Assembly (NCBI GenBank): GCA_900316685.1
Contig: ONDS01000006.1
Span: forward strand, 84,060 to 148,059
Reading direction: 5' to 3'
DNA from: an uncultured Prevotellaceae bacterium
Lineage (GTDB): Bacteria > Bacteroidota > Bacteroidia > Bacteroidales > Bacteroidaceae
DNA: 64,000 nucleotides
Part shown: positions 7,904 through 17,280 of the stretch, piece after piece
Position numbering within the stretch: the stretch's first letter is position 1
Layout of the letters: the number at the start of each line of letters is the position of its first letter
Notes under the pieces: generated by a model
The model's input: the letters and a program-made list of their open reading frames with translations, nothing else
What the model was told of the DNA's origin: nothing
The model's database searches: none
Program-made: the position numbers and the translations under genes

Positions 7904-10900
7904 ATGAAACTCTTCTCCTATCTTGCCAAACATGCTTCTTTTGCGGCATTCCTTGTCTTATGCCTGATGGCTTGCACGCAAAACAAACAAGGCGAGGTGG
8001 ATAGGTTGAACGAGTTGGCCTACGATTTCCATTACAGGAATCTCGATTCTACATGGACCTACGCGCAGAAGGCGAAACAACTGGCGGGAAACTATAATAC
8101 CGGACGGGCCGAGGCTCTCAACAACTTGGCTTTCGTGCATATCGCCAAGATGGAGTATCAAAAAGCGTATGAGCTGCTCGATAGCGTGGAACGCATCACC
8201 GACAACCAAGTGGAGCTGCTCATCGCCGACATTCAACTGATGCGACTGTGCCAGAGAGAATCGAAAAACATGGATTTCTATACATATAAGGAAAGAGCGT
8301 CGCATAGGAATAGACGGGTCAATGAACTGGGCGACGAACTGACGTCGCATCTCGGGAAACGACTCATCTACGCTCGTTCGGAGTTTAATATCGTCACTTC
8401 CACCTATTATTATTATGTGGGATTGGAACAACCGTCCATAGAGGCCCTACAGCAAATAGATGAGGACGGGGAAATCCTACAGGATACGGCACAATGGCTC
8501 AACTATCTATATAATGTAGGGGCGGGGGGCATCATCGTCGATGGATCCACCGAGGAAATCATGCAAAAGGAATTCGACTACTTGATGGATTGCTACGATA
8601 TAGCGTCTCAATGTGGATATCCATTCTGGGTGGCCAACTCCATGCAAGCCATCAGCGAGCATATACAAGGAACCGAAGGGCGATACCTTATACATAGGAA
8701 CTATCCGTCGCAATGGGATAGGCTGAATGTTGACAACATGCCGGACAGCTTGCTGGCGGGAAACTTGGCGCAACGGTCGCTCGAACTCTTCAAAACCTAT
8801 GGCGACGTCTACCAAACGGCGGGTTCTTATCGCACGCTGGCTTCTTGCTACTGGTACATCAAGGATTATGAGTCTACCTTGATTTGCTTGCAGAATGCGC
8901 TCGACCAAAACACGGCCATCAACCAAGCACCCGACCTCGTGGCTTCTATCTGGGAACAACTGAGCATGCTTTATTCTGCGGTCAACGACAAACAGAACAG
9001 CGACATCAACCGTAACCTATATCTCGACAAACAGGAACTCACGCGACAGGACAGATACCTCGAGTCCAGGGCGGAACAACTCAAAAAGTCGGTATCGCAA
9101 CTCAACGTGATGATGTGGGCTGTGGTGCTCATGATCGTCGCTCTCGCTCTCTTCCTCTTGGCTTTGCTGTATATAAGGAAGAAAAAAGACAAAACCGAAC
9201 CCATCAACGAATTGCTGGCGCCACTCAAGGAATGGAAAGAAAACAATGAGAAATTCCTGCAGGAACAAGATGAACGATTCGAGGAGATTATTGAACAGGA
9301 TGAGATCGTCAACCTGAGAATATCCGACAACAAAAGGAAATACCTCGAACAAAGGGCCAAGGTGTCGCTGGTCAACAGCGTCACTCCTCTCATCGACCGC
9401 ATGATCCGGGAAATCAACAAGTTAAGGCAGGGCAACGAAGAGCAGCAGGTTAGAGCCGGCAGATATACTTATGTGGCTGAACTGGCGGATAAAATCAATG
9501 AGTGCAATGCCATGCTGACTAACTGGATCCAGATGCGGCAGGGTGATATCAACCTGCGCATAGAAAGCTTTGCATTGCAGGAACTGTTCGATATCGTGGC
9601 TAAAGGAAAGAGGGGATTCTCCATGAAGGGCATCGACCTGGTGGTTGAACCGACAAACGACAGGGTGAAGGCTGACCGGATCCTGACTCTGTTCATGATC
9701 AACACCATTGCCGACAACGCCAGAAAATTCACAGCGAAAGGTGGGAAAGTGACCGTCAGCTCCCAGACCGCCGACAACTATGTGGAAATCAGTGTCGAAG
9801 ACAATGGCTGCGGCATGACGCAAGAACAGGTGGACCGGCTCTTCAGCGTCGACAAATGGGTGGGGGTGGAGGATACCAATGAGAGGAATAACAACTACCC
9901 CTCTGCCATGACGGAGAAAGGACATGGCTTCGGATTGGTCAACTGTAAAGGCATCATCGAGAAATACCGTAAGATGAGTTCGGTGTTCCAAGTATGTACC
10001 ATAAAGGCGGAAAGCGAAGTGGGAAAGGGTAGTCGGTTCTTCTTCAGACTGCCTAAAGGACTGGCGAAATGTATCGTGGCGCTGACAATGCTGACCGGGG
10101 CGCTGTCGATGAATGCGGCACTCAACCATTATACCATAGAGAGAGGAAATCCTGACCTCATCACTGCGGGAAGATATGCCGACAGCACTTACAATGCCAA
10201 CCTCAACGGACAGTATCAAAAGGCACTAGCTTTCGCCGACTCGGCAAGGTGTTATCTCAATGCTTTCTATAAGGGGAAATATCCCAATGGCACGGATACC
10301 ATGGTGGTTACACCTGGTAAGGACGGCTCGCCTGCTGAACTGGAATGGTTGCACGACAGCCTTAAGACTGACTACGACATCATCCTCTCCATTAGAAACG
10401 AAGGGGCTGTGGCGGCTCTCGCCCTGCATGAGTGGGCTCTTTATAGATACAACAACAAGGTTTATACTCAGTTGTTCAAGGAACTCTCGGCAGACAATAC
10501 TCTCGACGATTATTGCAAGACCATGCAACGATCGAAAACCAACAAAACCATGGCTGTCGTTATCTTGTTGGTGCTCTTCTTGATGATTGTCTTTGCTTAT
10601 GTCATGCTCTATTATCGCCATAGGGTGTACTACCGGTTCTGCGTCGACAAGGTGAATGCCATCAACCAGGTGCTGCTCTCCAACAAACCGGATGAGGAAA
10701 AACTGGAGGTGATACATCAACTGACAGCGAAGGAGGGAAAAGGTAAAGTGTTGCTCTTCAAAAGGGCTCAACAGTCTCTGCCCGACGACTTGGCAAAGGT
10801 GGTGCAGCAGGTGGTGGGGGCGTTGGAAAACAGCCTGAAGGTGGAAAAAGAAAGATACGACGACATAGAATTGGCGGGCGATGAACTGAAACGGCTCCAA

Positions 10901-11497
10901 CTGGAAAACGAGAAACTGCATATATCCAACAGTGTGCTCGACAACTGCCTGAGCACGCTCAAGCATGAAACGATGTATTATCCGTCGAGAATACGATTGT
11001 TGGTGGAAGGAAGGGATGAAAACATCGACAGCATAGCCGAACTGGCCAATTATTATAAGGAATTGTATATGCTGCTGAGCTTGCAGGCTATGCGCCAGCT
11101 GGAATCGGTGAAGTTGGAATGCAGGAACATCGCCGTCGAAGAGGTGTTCACATTGAAGGACGACAACCTTGGGAATGTGCATGTCATGGGCGATGCCTCC
11201 ATGCTGGCGTTCTTGGATGAGATACTGAAAAAACAAAACAAAGGAGTACAGCCCGTTTACACGATAAAGGAGAGGGACGACAGGTATGTAACCATCGAAG
11301 CGGAACTCTCTCAATTCAAGATGAAGGAGGGGGAAGACCTGTTCGCACCGGCCACCGAGAACATCCCGTTCTTGCTCTGCAGGCAGATAGTCAGGGATGT
11401 AGGCGAATGTACCAACGCGAGGGGATGCGGCATCTCAACCCTTGACAAGGGGGTGGAAGGCACCTCGCTGGTCATCACTTTGGCCAAAGGAAAATAA
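7904..11497 (+). CDS. Double sensor histidine kinase (two sensor-kinase units in one chain)
   Basis: At 1197 residues this reads as two membrane sensor kinases joined end to end. Unit 1: lipobox-like LMAC at 21-24, a TPR-like helical sensor (about 30-385), a membrane helix (about 403-425), a coiled coil and a HATPase domain with N box NTIADNARKFT (600-610), DNGCGM (633-638) and GHGFGLV (673-679); no His is seen where the phosphoacceptor should be. Unit 2: a hydrophobic segment (about 721-741), a short outer sensor, a membrane helix (about 882-904) and an H-box-like LKHETMYYPSRI (His1021), followed by an ATPase region that has lost the G boxes. It resembles the Bacteroides proteins annotated with DUF5112/DUF5113, from memory. 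The response regulator gene follows after 21 bp. What it senses is unknown. Confidence 0.8.
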   Translation: MKLFSYLAKHASFAAFLVLCLMACTQNKQGEVDRLNELAYDFHYRNLDSTWTYAQKAKQLAGNYNTGRAEALNNLAFVHIAKMEYQKAYELLDSVERITDNQVELLIADIQLMRLCQRESKNMDFYTYKERASHRNRRVNELGDELTSHLGKRLIYARSEFNIVTSTYYYYVGLEQPSIEALQQIDEDGEILQDTAQWLNYLYNVGAGGIIVDGSTEEIMQKEFDYLMDCYDIASQCGYPFWVANSMQAISEHIQGTEGRYLIHRNYPSQWDRLNVDNMPDSLLAGNLAQRSLELFKTYGDVYQTAGSYRTLASCYWYIKDYESTLICLQNALDQNTAINQAPDLVASIWEQLSMLYSAVNDKQNSDINRNLYLDKQELTRQDRYLESRAEQLKKSVSQLNVMMWAVVLMIVALALFLLALLYIRKKKDKTEPINELLAPLKEWKENNEKFLQEQDERFEEIIEQDEIVNLRISDNKRKYLEQRAKVSLVNSVTPLIDRMIREINKLRQGNEEQQVRAGRYTYVAELADKINECNAMLTNWIQMRQGDINLRIESFALQELFDIVAKGKRGFSMKGIDLVVEPTNDRVKADRILTLFMINTIADNARKFTAKGGKVTVSSQTADNYVEISVEDNGCGMTQEQVDRLFSVDKWVGVEDTNERNNNYPSAMTEKGHGFGLVNCKGIIEKYRKMSSVFQVCTIKAESEVGKGSRFFFRLPKGLAKCIVALTMLTGALSMNAALNHYTIERGNPDLITAGRYADSTYNANLNGQYQKALAFADSARCYLNAFYKGKYPNGTDTMVVTPGKDGSPAELEWLHDSLKTDYDIILSIRNEGAVAALALHEWALYRYNNKVYTQLFKELSADNTLDDYCKTMQRSKTNKTMAVVILLVLFLMIVFAYVMLYYRHRVYYRFCVDKVNAINQVLLSNKPDEEKLEVIHQLTAKEGKGKVLLFKRAQQSLPDDLAKVVQQVVGALENSLKVEKERYDDIELAGDELKRLQLENEKLHISNSVLDNCLSTLKHETMYYPSRIRLLVEGRDENIDSIAELANYYKELYMLLSLQAMRQLESVKLECRNIAVEEVFTLKDDNLGNVHVMGDASMLAFLDEILKKQNKGVQPVYTIKERDDRYVTIEAELSQFKMKEGEDLFAPATENIPFLLCRQIVRDVGECTNARGCGISTLDKGVEGTSLVITLAKGK

Positions 11498-11518
11498 TCA
11501 TAATCATTATATACCATT

Positions 11519-12244
11519 ATGGAGAATTTCAAAATTGTTATAGTCGAAGACGTTCCCCTGGAACTGAAAGGTACTGTGGGCATTATAAAAAACGATATCC
11601 CCGAGGCGGAAATCATCGGGACAGCGGAAGATGAGAAGGCCTACTGGAAACTGCTCAAACAACAATTGCCGGACTTGGTGCTGCTCGACCTCGGACTGGG
11701 AGGGTCGACCACCGTGGGGGTGGAGATATGCAGGCATACCAAGGAGCAACATCCCAACATCAAGGTACTCATCTTCACGGGCGAGATTCTCAACGAGAAA
11801 CTGTGGGTCGATGTGCTCGATGCGGGGGCAGACGGTATCATCCTCAAAAGTGGAGAACTACTCACACGGGGTGATGTGTTCAGTGTCATGAGCGGAAAAA
11901 GGATGGTGTTCAACCAACCTATCCTCGAGAAAATCGTAGAACGATTCAAGTACAGCGTGGGAAGCCAACTCATGCGTCAGGAGGCCATGATTAACTATGA
12001 AATCGACGAATACGACGAACGGTTCCTGCGCCATTTGGCACTGGGCTACACCAAAGAGCAAATCACCAATCTCAGGGGGATGCCCTTCGGGGTGAAAAGC
12101 CTGGAAAAACGGCAGAACGAACTGGTGCAGAAACTCATGCCCGAAGGAAACGGGGGCTACAGCGTCAACGCCACACGCCTCGTGGTGAGGGCACTGGAAC
12201 TTCGTATCCTGGATATCGACAACTTGGTGCCGGATGAAAATTGA
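11519..12244 (+). CDS. Response regulator with C-terminal helix-turn-helix-like domain
   Basis: A 241-residue partner of the preceding kinase. The receiver domain (1-125) has the acidic pair Glu10/Asp11, the phosphoacceptor Asp57 in LVLLDLGLGG, Thr87 in IFTGE and Lys110 in ILKSGE, so it looks competent for phosphorylation. Residues about 160-235 are helical, with TKEQITNLRGMPFGVKSLEKRQNELVQKL resembling a NarL-like helix-turn-helix, though weaker than usual. The family resembles Bacteroides regulators labelled DUF5932 (from memory). Its stop codon lies inside the start of the next gene (11-base overlap), pointing to coupled translation. Confidence 0.88.
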   Translation: MENFKIVIVEDVPLELKGTVGIIKNDIPEAEIIGTAEDEKAYWKLLKQQLPDLVLLDLGLGGSTTVGVEICRHTKEQHPNIKVLIFTGEILNEKLWVDVLDAGADGIILKSGELLTRGDVFSVMSGKRMVFNQPILEKIVERFKYSVGSQLMRQEAMINYEIDEYDERFLRHLALGYTKEQITNLRGMPFGVKSLEKRQNELVQKLMPEGNGGYSVNATRLVVRALELRILDIDNLVPDEN

Positions 12245-12869
12245 TATCGACAAAGAACGATGGAATAGGATAGGGGGGGGCGTCTGCCTTGTCTTGCTGA
12301 TATTGCAAGGGGCCGTCTTCATGATGTCGTGGATTATCTCTGCGATAAATCCTGACTTGCATGTTCATTCGCTCTTAGGGGGAGAGGGCATACGATGGTT
12401 CTTCGGCAATTTCCTCACTATTATCGGCAGCGGAGGGGCGGCATGGCTTATCCTTCTGCTCATCGCTGTGGGAGCCGTGATGAAATCCGGCATCATAGCC
12501 ACCTTGGCGAAATGGTGGAGGAAGGAACCGCTTACCTATCGGGAGAAATATGCGCTGAGGGCTTCTATAGTGACCCTGCTCATCTTCGCTATCATCCTGC
12601 TGGGAATGACCTGTACCAAGGAAGCGGTGCTGCTTAGCGCATCGGGCGATCTCTTCCCAAGCAGCTTCAGCAAGGCTGTTATTCCCATCATTGCCTTTGC
12701 CATGACTTCCATCGCTATCGTTTTCGGCTCTCTCAGTGCACAGCTGAGCAGCTTGGGCGAAGTGTTCAAAGCACTCTCCTACGGCCCCCAGGCAGGGGCT
12801 TCGCTCTTCGTCATATATGTCTTCGTGTGCCAATTCGTTGCCTCCACAACCTATGCTTTTTTGTCTTGA
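12234..12869 (+). CDS. Small AbgT-like membrane protein
   Basis: A 211-residue protein with about five membrane helices. Residues 45-90 (SLLGGEGIRWFFGNF and a following Gly-rich helix with VGAVMKSGI) match the pattern near the N-terminus of AbgT-family transporters, which carry p-aminobenzoyl-glutamate in E. coli, but the protein is less than half the length of AbgT (about 500) and the later part does not follow the family. It could be a shortened relative that acts as a membrane partner of the sensor kinase rather than a transporter. The start overlaps the response regulator gene by 11 bases, so it belongs to that operon. Confidence 0.6.
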   Translation: MKIDIDKERWNRIGGGVCLVLLILQGAVFMMSWIISAINPDLHVHSLLGGEGIRWFFGNFLTIIGSGGAAWLILLLIAVGAVMKSGIIATLAKWWRKEPLTYREKYALRASIVTLLIFAIILLGMTCTKEAVLLSASGDLFPSSFSKAVIPIIAFAMTSIAIVFGSLSAQLSSLGEVFKALSYGPQAGASLFVIYVFVCQFVASTTYAFLS

Positions 12870-12932
12870 ACAGGAATTATTAGATGATAATCACAAAAAA
12901 TCCTTAAATCATAACATTATTTATGGAAAAAT

Positions 12933-12963
12933 TTTGTTTTTTCGGGAAAAGTAAGTAATTTTG
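12933..12963 (+). promoter_or_regulatory. Consensus promoter of the rpmB operon
   Basis: TTTG (12933-12936), 19 bases, TAATTTTG (12956-12963): an exact match to the Bacteroidetes housekeeping promoter. The leader to rpmB would be about 45 bases. Confidence 0.8.
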
Positions 12964-13016
12964 CACCCTGTTTGGAATAGGTATGTTTAATACGAAAACA
13001 AAAAAAAGAGATAGCA

Positions 13017-13280
13017 ATGTCGAAAATTTGTCAGATTACGGGAAAGAAAGCCCAAGTGGGCAATAACGTTTCCCACTCGAAACATCGCACAAAGCGCACT
13101 TTCGATGTGAACTTGTTCACAAAGAAATTCTACTACGTAGAAGAGGGCTGCTGGATCAGCCTTAAGATCAGTGCCGCTGGTCTGCGTATCATCAACAAAC
13201 TCGGTCTTGATGCCGCCCTCAAGCAGGCCGTGGCTAAAGGGTACTGTGATTGGAAAGACATTAAAGTAATAGGAGATTAA
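13017..13280 (+). CDS. rpmB: 50S ribosomal protein L28
   Basis: An 87-residue protein with the L28 opening [20 protein letters not shown], the [11 protein letters not shown] segment and the [22 protein letters not shown] core. It is a component of the large ribosomal subunit. The length fits Bacteroidetes L28. It is the first gene of a compact operon with L33 and a small DUF4295 gene, spaced by 5 and 9 bases. Confidence 0.97.
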   Translation: MSKICQITGKKAQVGNNVSHSKHRTKRTFDVNLFTKKFYYVEEGCWISLKISAAGLRIINKLGLDAALKQAVAKGYCDWKDIKVIGD

Positions 13281-13285
13281 TAACC

Positions 13286-13477
13286 ATGGCATCGAAAAAA
13301 GCTAAGGGAAATAGGGTGCAGGTGATACTCGAATGCACCGAAATGAAAAACAGTGGTCTGCCTGGTACAAGCCGTTACGTGACGACGAAAAACCGTAAGA
13401 ACACTCCCGAGAGAATGGAACTCAAAAAGTATAACCCTATCCTCAAAAGGATGACTATCCATAAGGAGATTAAATAA
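13286..13477 (+). CDS. rpmG: 50S ribosomal protein L33
   Basis: A 63-residue L33 with [17 protein letters not shown] and the C-terminal [21 protein letters not shown] region. It is the form without the CxxC zinc pair; the single Cys11 region reads LECTE. It lies five bases after rpmB and nine before the next small gene, all co-directional. Confidence 0.96.
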   Translation: MASKKAKGNRVQVILECTEMKNSGLPGTSRYVTTKNRKNTPERMELKKYNPILKRMTIHKEIK

Positions 13478-13486
13478 TCATAAACT

Positions 13487-13645
13487 ATGGCAAAGAAAGT
13501 AGTTGCTACCCTCCACGAAGGTTCGAAAGACGGACGCGCTTATACGAAGGTTATCAAGATGGTGAAAAGTCCTAAGACTGGCGCCTATATCTTCGATGAG
13601 CAGATGGTTCCCAACGAAGAAGTGAAAGATTTCTTCAAGAATTGA
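13487..13645 (+). CDS. Small basic DUF4295-type protein
   Basis: A 52-residue protein starting MAKKVVATLHEGSKDGRAYT and ending KDFFKN. It matches the short Bacteroidetes family that follows L28 and L33 in most members of the phylum (DUF4295). The conserved place in a ribosomal operon and the basic N-terminus suggest a ribosome-linked role, but the function is not established. The start is set by the ATG nine bases after rpmG. Confidence 0.85.
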   Translation: MAKKVVATLHEGSKDGRAYTKVIKMVKSPKTGAYIFDEQMVPNEEVKDFFKN

Positions 13646-13667
13646 TAGATTTTCATCTCACATATCC

Positions 13668-13698
13668 AAAAGGTCGCAATTTAAGATTGCGGCCTTTT
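13668..13698 (+). terminator. Intrinsic terminator of the ribosomal operon
   Basis: AAAAGGTCGCAAT (13668-13680) pairs with ATTGCGGCCTTTT (13686-13698), one G-T wobble, around a five-base loop; the 3' arm supplies the T run. Confidence 0.85.
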
Positions 13699-13753
13699 GC
13701 ATTGTTACTGCGCTTTTTCATGGGAAAGGCACACTTTTCTCATTTTTTTTAAC

Positions 13754-13761
13754 TAATTTTG
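13754..13761 (+). promoter_or_regulatory. -7 box upstream of ftsY
   Basis: TAATTTTG matches TAnnTTTG and lies 17 bases before the ftsY start codon. No convincing -33 box was seen. Confidence 0.55.
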
Positions 13762-13778
13762 TGGCAAAATTATAGCTT

Positions 13779-14741
13779 ATGGCACTATTCGGATTGTTCA
13801 ACAAGAAGAAAAAGGAAACACTCGACAAAGGACTCGAAAAAACCAAACAGAGCGTCTTCAGTAAGTTAACACGGGCCATCGCCGGAAAATCTAAAGTCGA
13901 TGACGAGGTGCTCGACAACCTCGAGGAGGTACTCATCACTTCGGATGTGGGAGTGGATACCACCATAAAAATCATTGAGCGGATAGAGGAAAGGGTGGCA
14001 CGCGACAAATATGTCTCGACCAACGAACTGAACAATATCCTCAAAGAGGAGATTGCCGCCCTGCTCATGGAAAATAATTCCGACGACAACGAAAGTTGGC
14101 AACTGCCGCAAGACCACAAACCGTACGTTATCCTCGTGGTGGGCGTCAATGGCGTGGGCAAGACCACGACAATCGGAAAATTGGCATACCAATTCAAACA
14201 GGCTGGAAAGAGTGTATACCTCGGAGCGGCCGACACCTTCAGGGCGGCAGCCGTGGAACAGCTCTGCATCTGGGGCGATAGAGTGGGAGTGCCCGTGGTC
14301 AAACAGCAGATGGGGGCAGACCCGGCTTCCGTGGCTTTCGACACCTTGAGCTCGGCAAAAGCCAATGGGGCGGATGTGGTGCTGATAGATACGGCCGGAC
14401 GACTGCATAACAAAGTGGGACTGATGAATGAGCTGAAGAAAATCAAACAAGTGATGGCCAAAGTGCTCCCTGAAGCTCCCGACGAGGTGCTTCTCGTGCT
14501 CGATGGAAGTACTGGACAGAACGCTTTCGAACAGGCCAAGCAGTTCGCTGCGGTCACACAAATCACCAGCCTCGCCATTACCAAACTCGACGGCACGGCC
14601 AAAGGTGGTGTGGTCATTGGTATCAGCGACCAACTCAAGGTGCCAGTGAAATATATTGGGTTGGGCGAAGGAATGGAAGACCTGCAGTTGTTCAGCAGGA
14701 GACAGTTCGTGGATTCGTTTTTCGAAGATAACAACCGATAA
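13779..14741 (+). CDS. ftsY: Signal recognition particle receptor FtsY
   Basis: A 320-residue SRP receptor with the N and G domains of SRP GTPases and only a short N-terminal extension, as is common in Bacteroidetes. The P loop is GVNGVGKTTT (122-131); further motifs are DTFRAAA, DTAGRLHN and TKLDGTAKGG. It docks the SRP-ribosome complex at the membrane for co-translational insertion. The stop and the rimO start share one base (TAATG), so the two are co-translated. Confidence 0.97.
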   Translation: MALFGLFNKKKKETLDKGLEKTKQSVFSKLTRAIAGKSKVDDEVLDNLEEVLITSDVGVDTTIKIIERIEERVARDKYVSTNELNNILKEEIAALLMENNSDDNESWQLPQDHKPYVILVVGVNGVGKTTTIGKLAYQFKQAGKSVYLGAADTFRAAAVEQLCIWGDRVGVPVVKQQMGADPASVAFDTLSSAKANGADVVLIDTAGRLHNKVGLMNELKKIKQVMAKVLPEAPDEVLLVLDGSTGQNAFEQAKQFAAVTQITSLAITKLDGTAKGGVVIGISDQLKVPVKYIGLGEGMEDLQLFSRRQFVDSFFEDNNR

Positions 14742-16045
14742 TGAAAAAGAATCATGTGGATGTCATAACGATGGGGTGTTCGAAAAACCTGGTAGACAGC
14801 GAACAACTCATCCGATTGTTTGAGGAGCATGGATATACATGCTCCCACGACAGCTCGCATCCCAACGGTGAAATTGTGGTCGTCAATACGTGTGGCTTCA
14901 TCGAAAAGGCAAAAGAGGAGAGTATCAATATGATTCTCCAATTGGCTCAGGCTAAAGAGCAGGGGAGAATCAAACAACTCTTCGTGATGGGTTGCCTGTC
15001 GCAAAGATATCAACAGGAACTGGAAAAGGAAATCCCGCAAGTGGATAAGTACTATGGGAAATTCAACTTCAAGCAACTGTTGAACGATCTTGGGCAATCC
15101 GCTGAAAAACAAGTTGACCAAGGCTATCAACGCCATCTCACCACTCCTAAGCATTATGCTTACGTGAAAATCAGCGAGGGCTGCAACCGTCATTGTGCGT
15201 ATTGTGCCATACCCATCATCACTGGCAAACACGTGAGTAGGGAGAAGGAAGAAATACTCGCCGAGGTGAAAGACCTGGTGGCACAAGGGGTGAAGGAGTT
15301 CCAGATTATCGCACAGGAACTGACGTATTATGGGGTCGATATCGACGGCAAACAGCATATCGCGGAATTGGTGGCTGACATGGCGGATATTCCCGGGGTG
15401 GAATGGATCAGGCTACACTATGCTTATCCTACACATTTCCCGATGCAACTGCTGGATGTGATGAGAGAGAAACCAAACGTTTGCAAATACTTGGACATCG
15501 CTTTGCAGCATATCTCCGACAGCATGCTGAAGAGAATGAGAAGGGAGACGTCGAAAAAGGAAACATACGACTTGTTGGCGGCTATTAGGGAAAAGGTGCC
15601 TGGCATAGCGCTGCGCACTACACTGATGGTGGGCTTCCCCGGTGAGACGGAACAAGACTTCGACGAACTGATGGAGTTTGTGAAAACGGCTCGATTCGAG
15701 CGCATGGGGGCGTTCACTTATTCAGAAGAGGAACAGACATATAGTGCGCTGCATTACGAAGACAATGTGCCGGAAAGCGTGAAGGAAAAACGACTGGACC
15801 GATTGATGAACCTGCAACAGGAAATCAGCGCTCAGCTCCAGCAGGAGATGGTGGGAAAGGTGTACAAGGTCATTATCGACAGGAAAGAGGGCGATTATTA
15901 TGTGGGGAGGACTGAATACTCGTCGCCTGAGGTAGATCCTGAGGTGCTCATTCCATGTGAGGGCAAAAGGCTGACAAAAGGTAAGTTCTATCAAGTGAAG
16001 ATGACCGATGCGGAGGAGTTCGACCTATATGGTGTGGTAGTCTGA
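14741..16045 (+). CDS. rimO: Ribosomal protein S12 methylthiotransferase RimO
   Basis: A 434-residue radical-SAM methylthiotransferase that modifies an aspartate of ribosomal protein S12. The N-terminal UPF0004 domain carries the three cysteines of the auxiliary cluster (MGCSKN, VNTCGF, MGCLSQ), the radical-SAM cluster is at Cys148-x3-Cys152-x2-Cys155 (CNRHCAYC), and the C-terminal about 65 residues form a TRAM domain. The MGCSKNLVDSE opening separates RimO from MiaB. It is co-transcribed with ftsY. Confidence 0.96.
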   Translation: MKKNHVDVITMGCSKNLVDSEQLIRLFEEHGYTCSHDSSHPNGEIVVVNTCGFIEKAKEESINMILQLAQAKEQGRIKQLFVMGCLSQRYQQELEKEIPQVDKYYGKFNFKQLLNDLGQSAEKQVDQGYQRHLTTPKHYAYVKISEGCNRHCAYCAIPIITGKHVSREKEEILAEVKDLVAQGVKEFQIIAQELTYYGVDIDGKQHIAELVADMADIPGVEWIRLHYAYPTHFPMQLLDVMREKPNVCKYLDIALQHISDSMLKRMRRETSKKETYDLLAAIREKVPGIALRTTLMVGFPGETEQDFDELMEFVKTARFERMGAFTYSEEEQTYSALHYEDNVPESVKEKRLDRLMNLQQEISAQLQQEMVGKVYKVIIDRKEGDYYVGRTEYSSPEVDPEVLIPCEGKRLTKGKFYQVKMTDAEEFDLYGVVV

Positions 16046-16059
16046 TAATAAGAAAGACA

Positions 16060-17277
16060 ATGAACAACAAGGATTTTATAGCTGAGGTGGCTGCCATCTC
16101 AAAGATGAAAGAGGATGAGACGCTGACATGTTGCGGGGGGATACTGAAAACATTGGAAACCACGCTCATGGAGGGTGAGGAAGTGCGTATTCATGGTTTC
16201 GGCTGCTTCGGCGTGGATAAGATATTGGAACATATTGATATCCAGGAGGGGAAGAGAATGCTCTTTCCGCCTCAGCTTACCGTGTTCTATACTGCCGAAG
16301 GCAATGAATCTTCGGAAATGGGACGCACAGCATCCGAGGGGTTCATCAACAGGCTGGCGGCAAGGCTGGGTTGTTCCGCCGACGATGCGGAAATCCTTAC
16401 TTTCGCTTTTTTCAAAGCCATAGTGAATGGATTGGCAAAAGACAGGACGGTCAAGGTCAAGGGGCTCGGTCAGTTCAAAGTGAACGCCTCAAAACCAAAG
16501 GATAAGGCTAAAGATAAGGATAGCCAGTTGTTTCTTGCCGAGGCACTGGGGTCGGTTTCCTTCTCCATCGACAATGCTTTGAAAACGGCTGTCAATAAAC
16601 CGTTTGAACAATTCAAACCAGTAGTGCTCGCTGATGGGGTGGTGTTCGATGATCTCAAAGAGGGGGAAATCATCTCTGAGAGGATTTCAGGAACGCTGGA
16701 GAATGATGCTATTCTGCCGCCTCAACGGAAAGATGAAAAAAACAATGATACTAAACCCGAGAGTACACCGGAGGTGGTGTCTGATGTCGTGGTGAACGAG
16801 GCTGTCGCCCAGCAAGTGGAGCCAGCGGAGGAAAAAGAAACCAAGGAAGACGGCGCTTCCGATGCTTCGGAACAACCCGCAAAGGCGAAGGACGGGAAAA
16901 TGAAATGGTTTTTCGTGGCTGCTGGCATCTTGGCGCTGGCTGTCGTCCTTCTGTTTGCATTGATGCCAAAAGGCTCGACAGAACCGGAAATGGCTGTCAC
17001 ACCCAGCGACGTACCGGCAGATTCTTCTGCGGCTGTCACCGTACAAGCACCACAAGAGAATTTTGAAGAGGCCAACGAACTGGTGAAATTCGGAGCTTAT
17101 AAGATTGTGGGGGTAGACACCACCATTATGCTCCAACAAGGGCAGACCATCCTGACATTGTCGTCAACATATTTCGGAGGAGTGGAAATGGAGCCTTATA
17201 TCAAAGCGGTCAATGGAGGAAAGAATGATTTCGTGGCTGGCGATTATGTAAAAATACCTAAATTGGTACTGAAATAG
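16060..17277 (+). CDS. Tandem HU-domain membrane protein with LysM-like C-terminus
   Basis: A 405-residue protein. Residues 1-90 and about 95-175 are two HU/IHF-like modules (GEEVRIHGFGCFGV and RTVKVKGLGQFKVN mark the DNA-arm strands). An acidic linker leads to one membrane helix at about 283-302, preceded by KAKDGKMK, so the HU part should be cytosolic. The last 60 residues (VDTTIMLQQGQTILTLSSTYFG, then FVAGDYVKIPKL) have the shape of a LysM domain. The gene follows rimO by 14 bp and converges on the FHA/SPOR gene pair. The arrangement suggests a link between DNA and the envelope; this is inference, since HU-like modules in Bacteroidetes also act in ways not tied to DNA packing. Confidence 0.8.
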   Translation: MNNKDFIAEVAAISKMKEDETLTCCGGILKTLETTLMEGEEVRIHGFGCFGVDKILEHIDIQEGKRMLFPPQLTVFYTAEGNESSEMGRTASEGFINRLAARLGCSADDAEILTFAFFKAIVNGLAKDRTVKVKGLGQFKVNASKPKDKAKDKDSQLFLAEALGSVSFSIDNALKTAVNKPFEQFKPVVLADGVVFDDLKEGEIISERISGTLENDAILPPQRKDEKNNDTKPESTPEVVSDVVVNEAVAQQVEPAEEKETKEDGASDASEQPAKAKDGKMKWFFVAAGILALAVVLLFALMPKGSTEPEMAVTPSDVPADSSAAVTVQAPQENFEEANELVKFGAYKIVGVDTTIMLQQGQTILTLSSTYFGGVEMEPYIKAVNGGKNDFVAGDYVKIPKLVLK

Positions 17278-17280
17278 TGG

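Noticed and set aside
10226-11314. 362-codon frame antisense to the sensor kinase
   Set aside because: Shadow frame of a certain gene without protein features.
13718-15358. 546-codon frame antisense to ftsY and rimO
   Set aside because: Ser/Leu-rich shadow across two certain genes; no recognisable domain.
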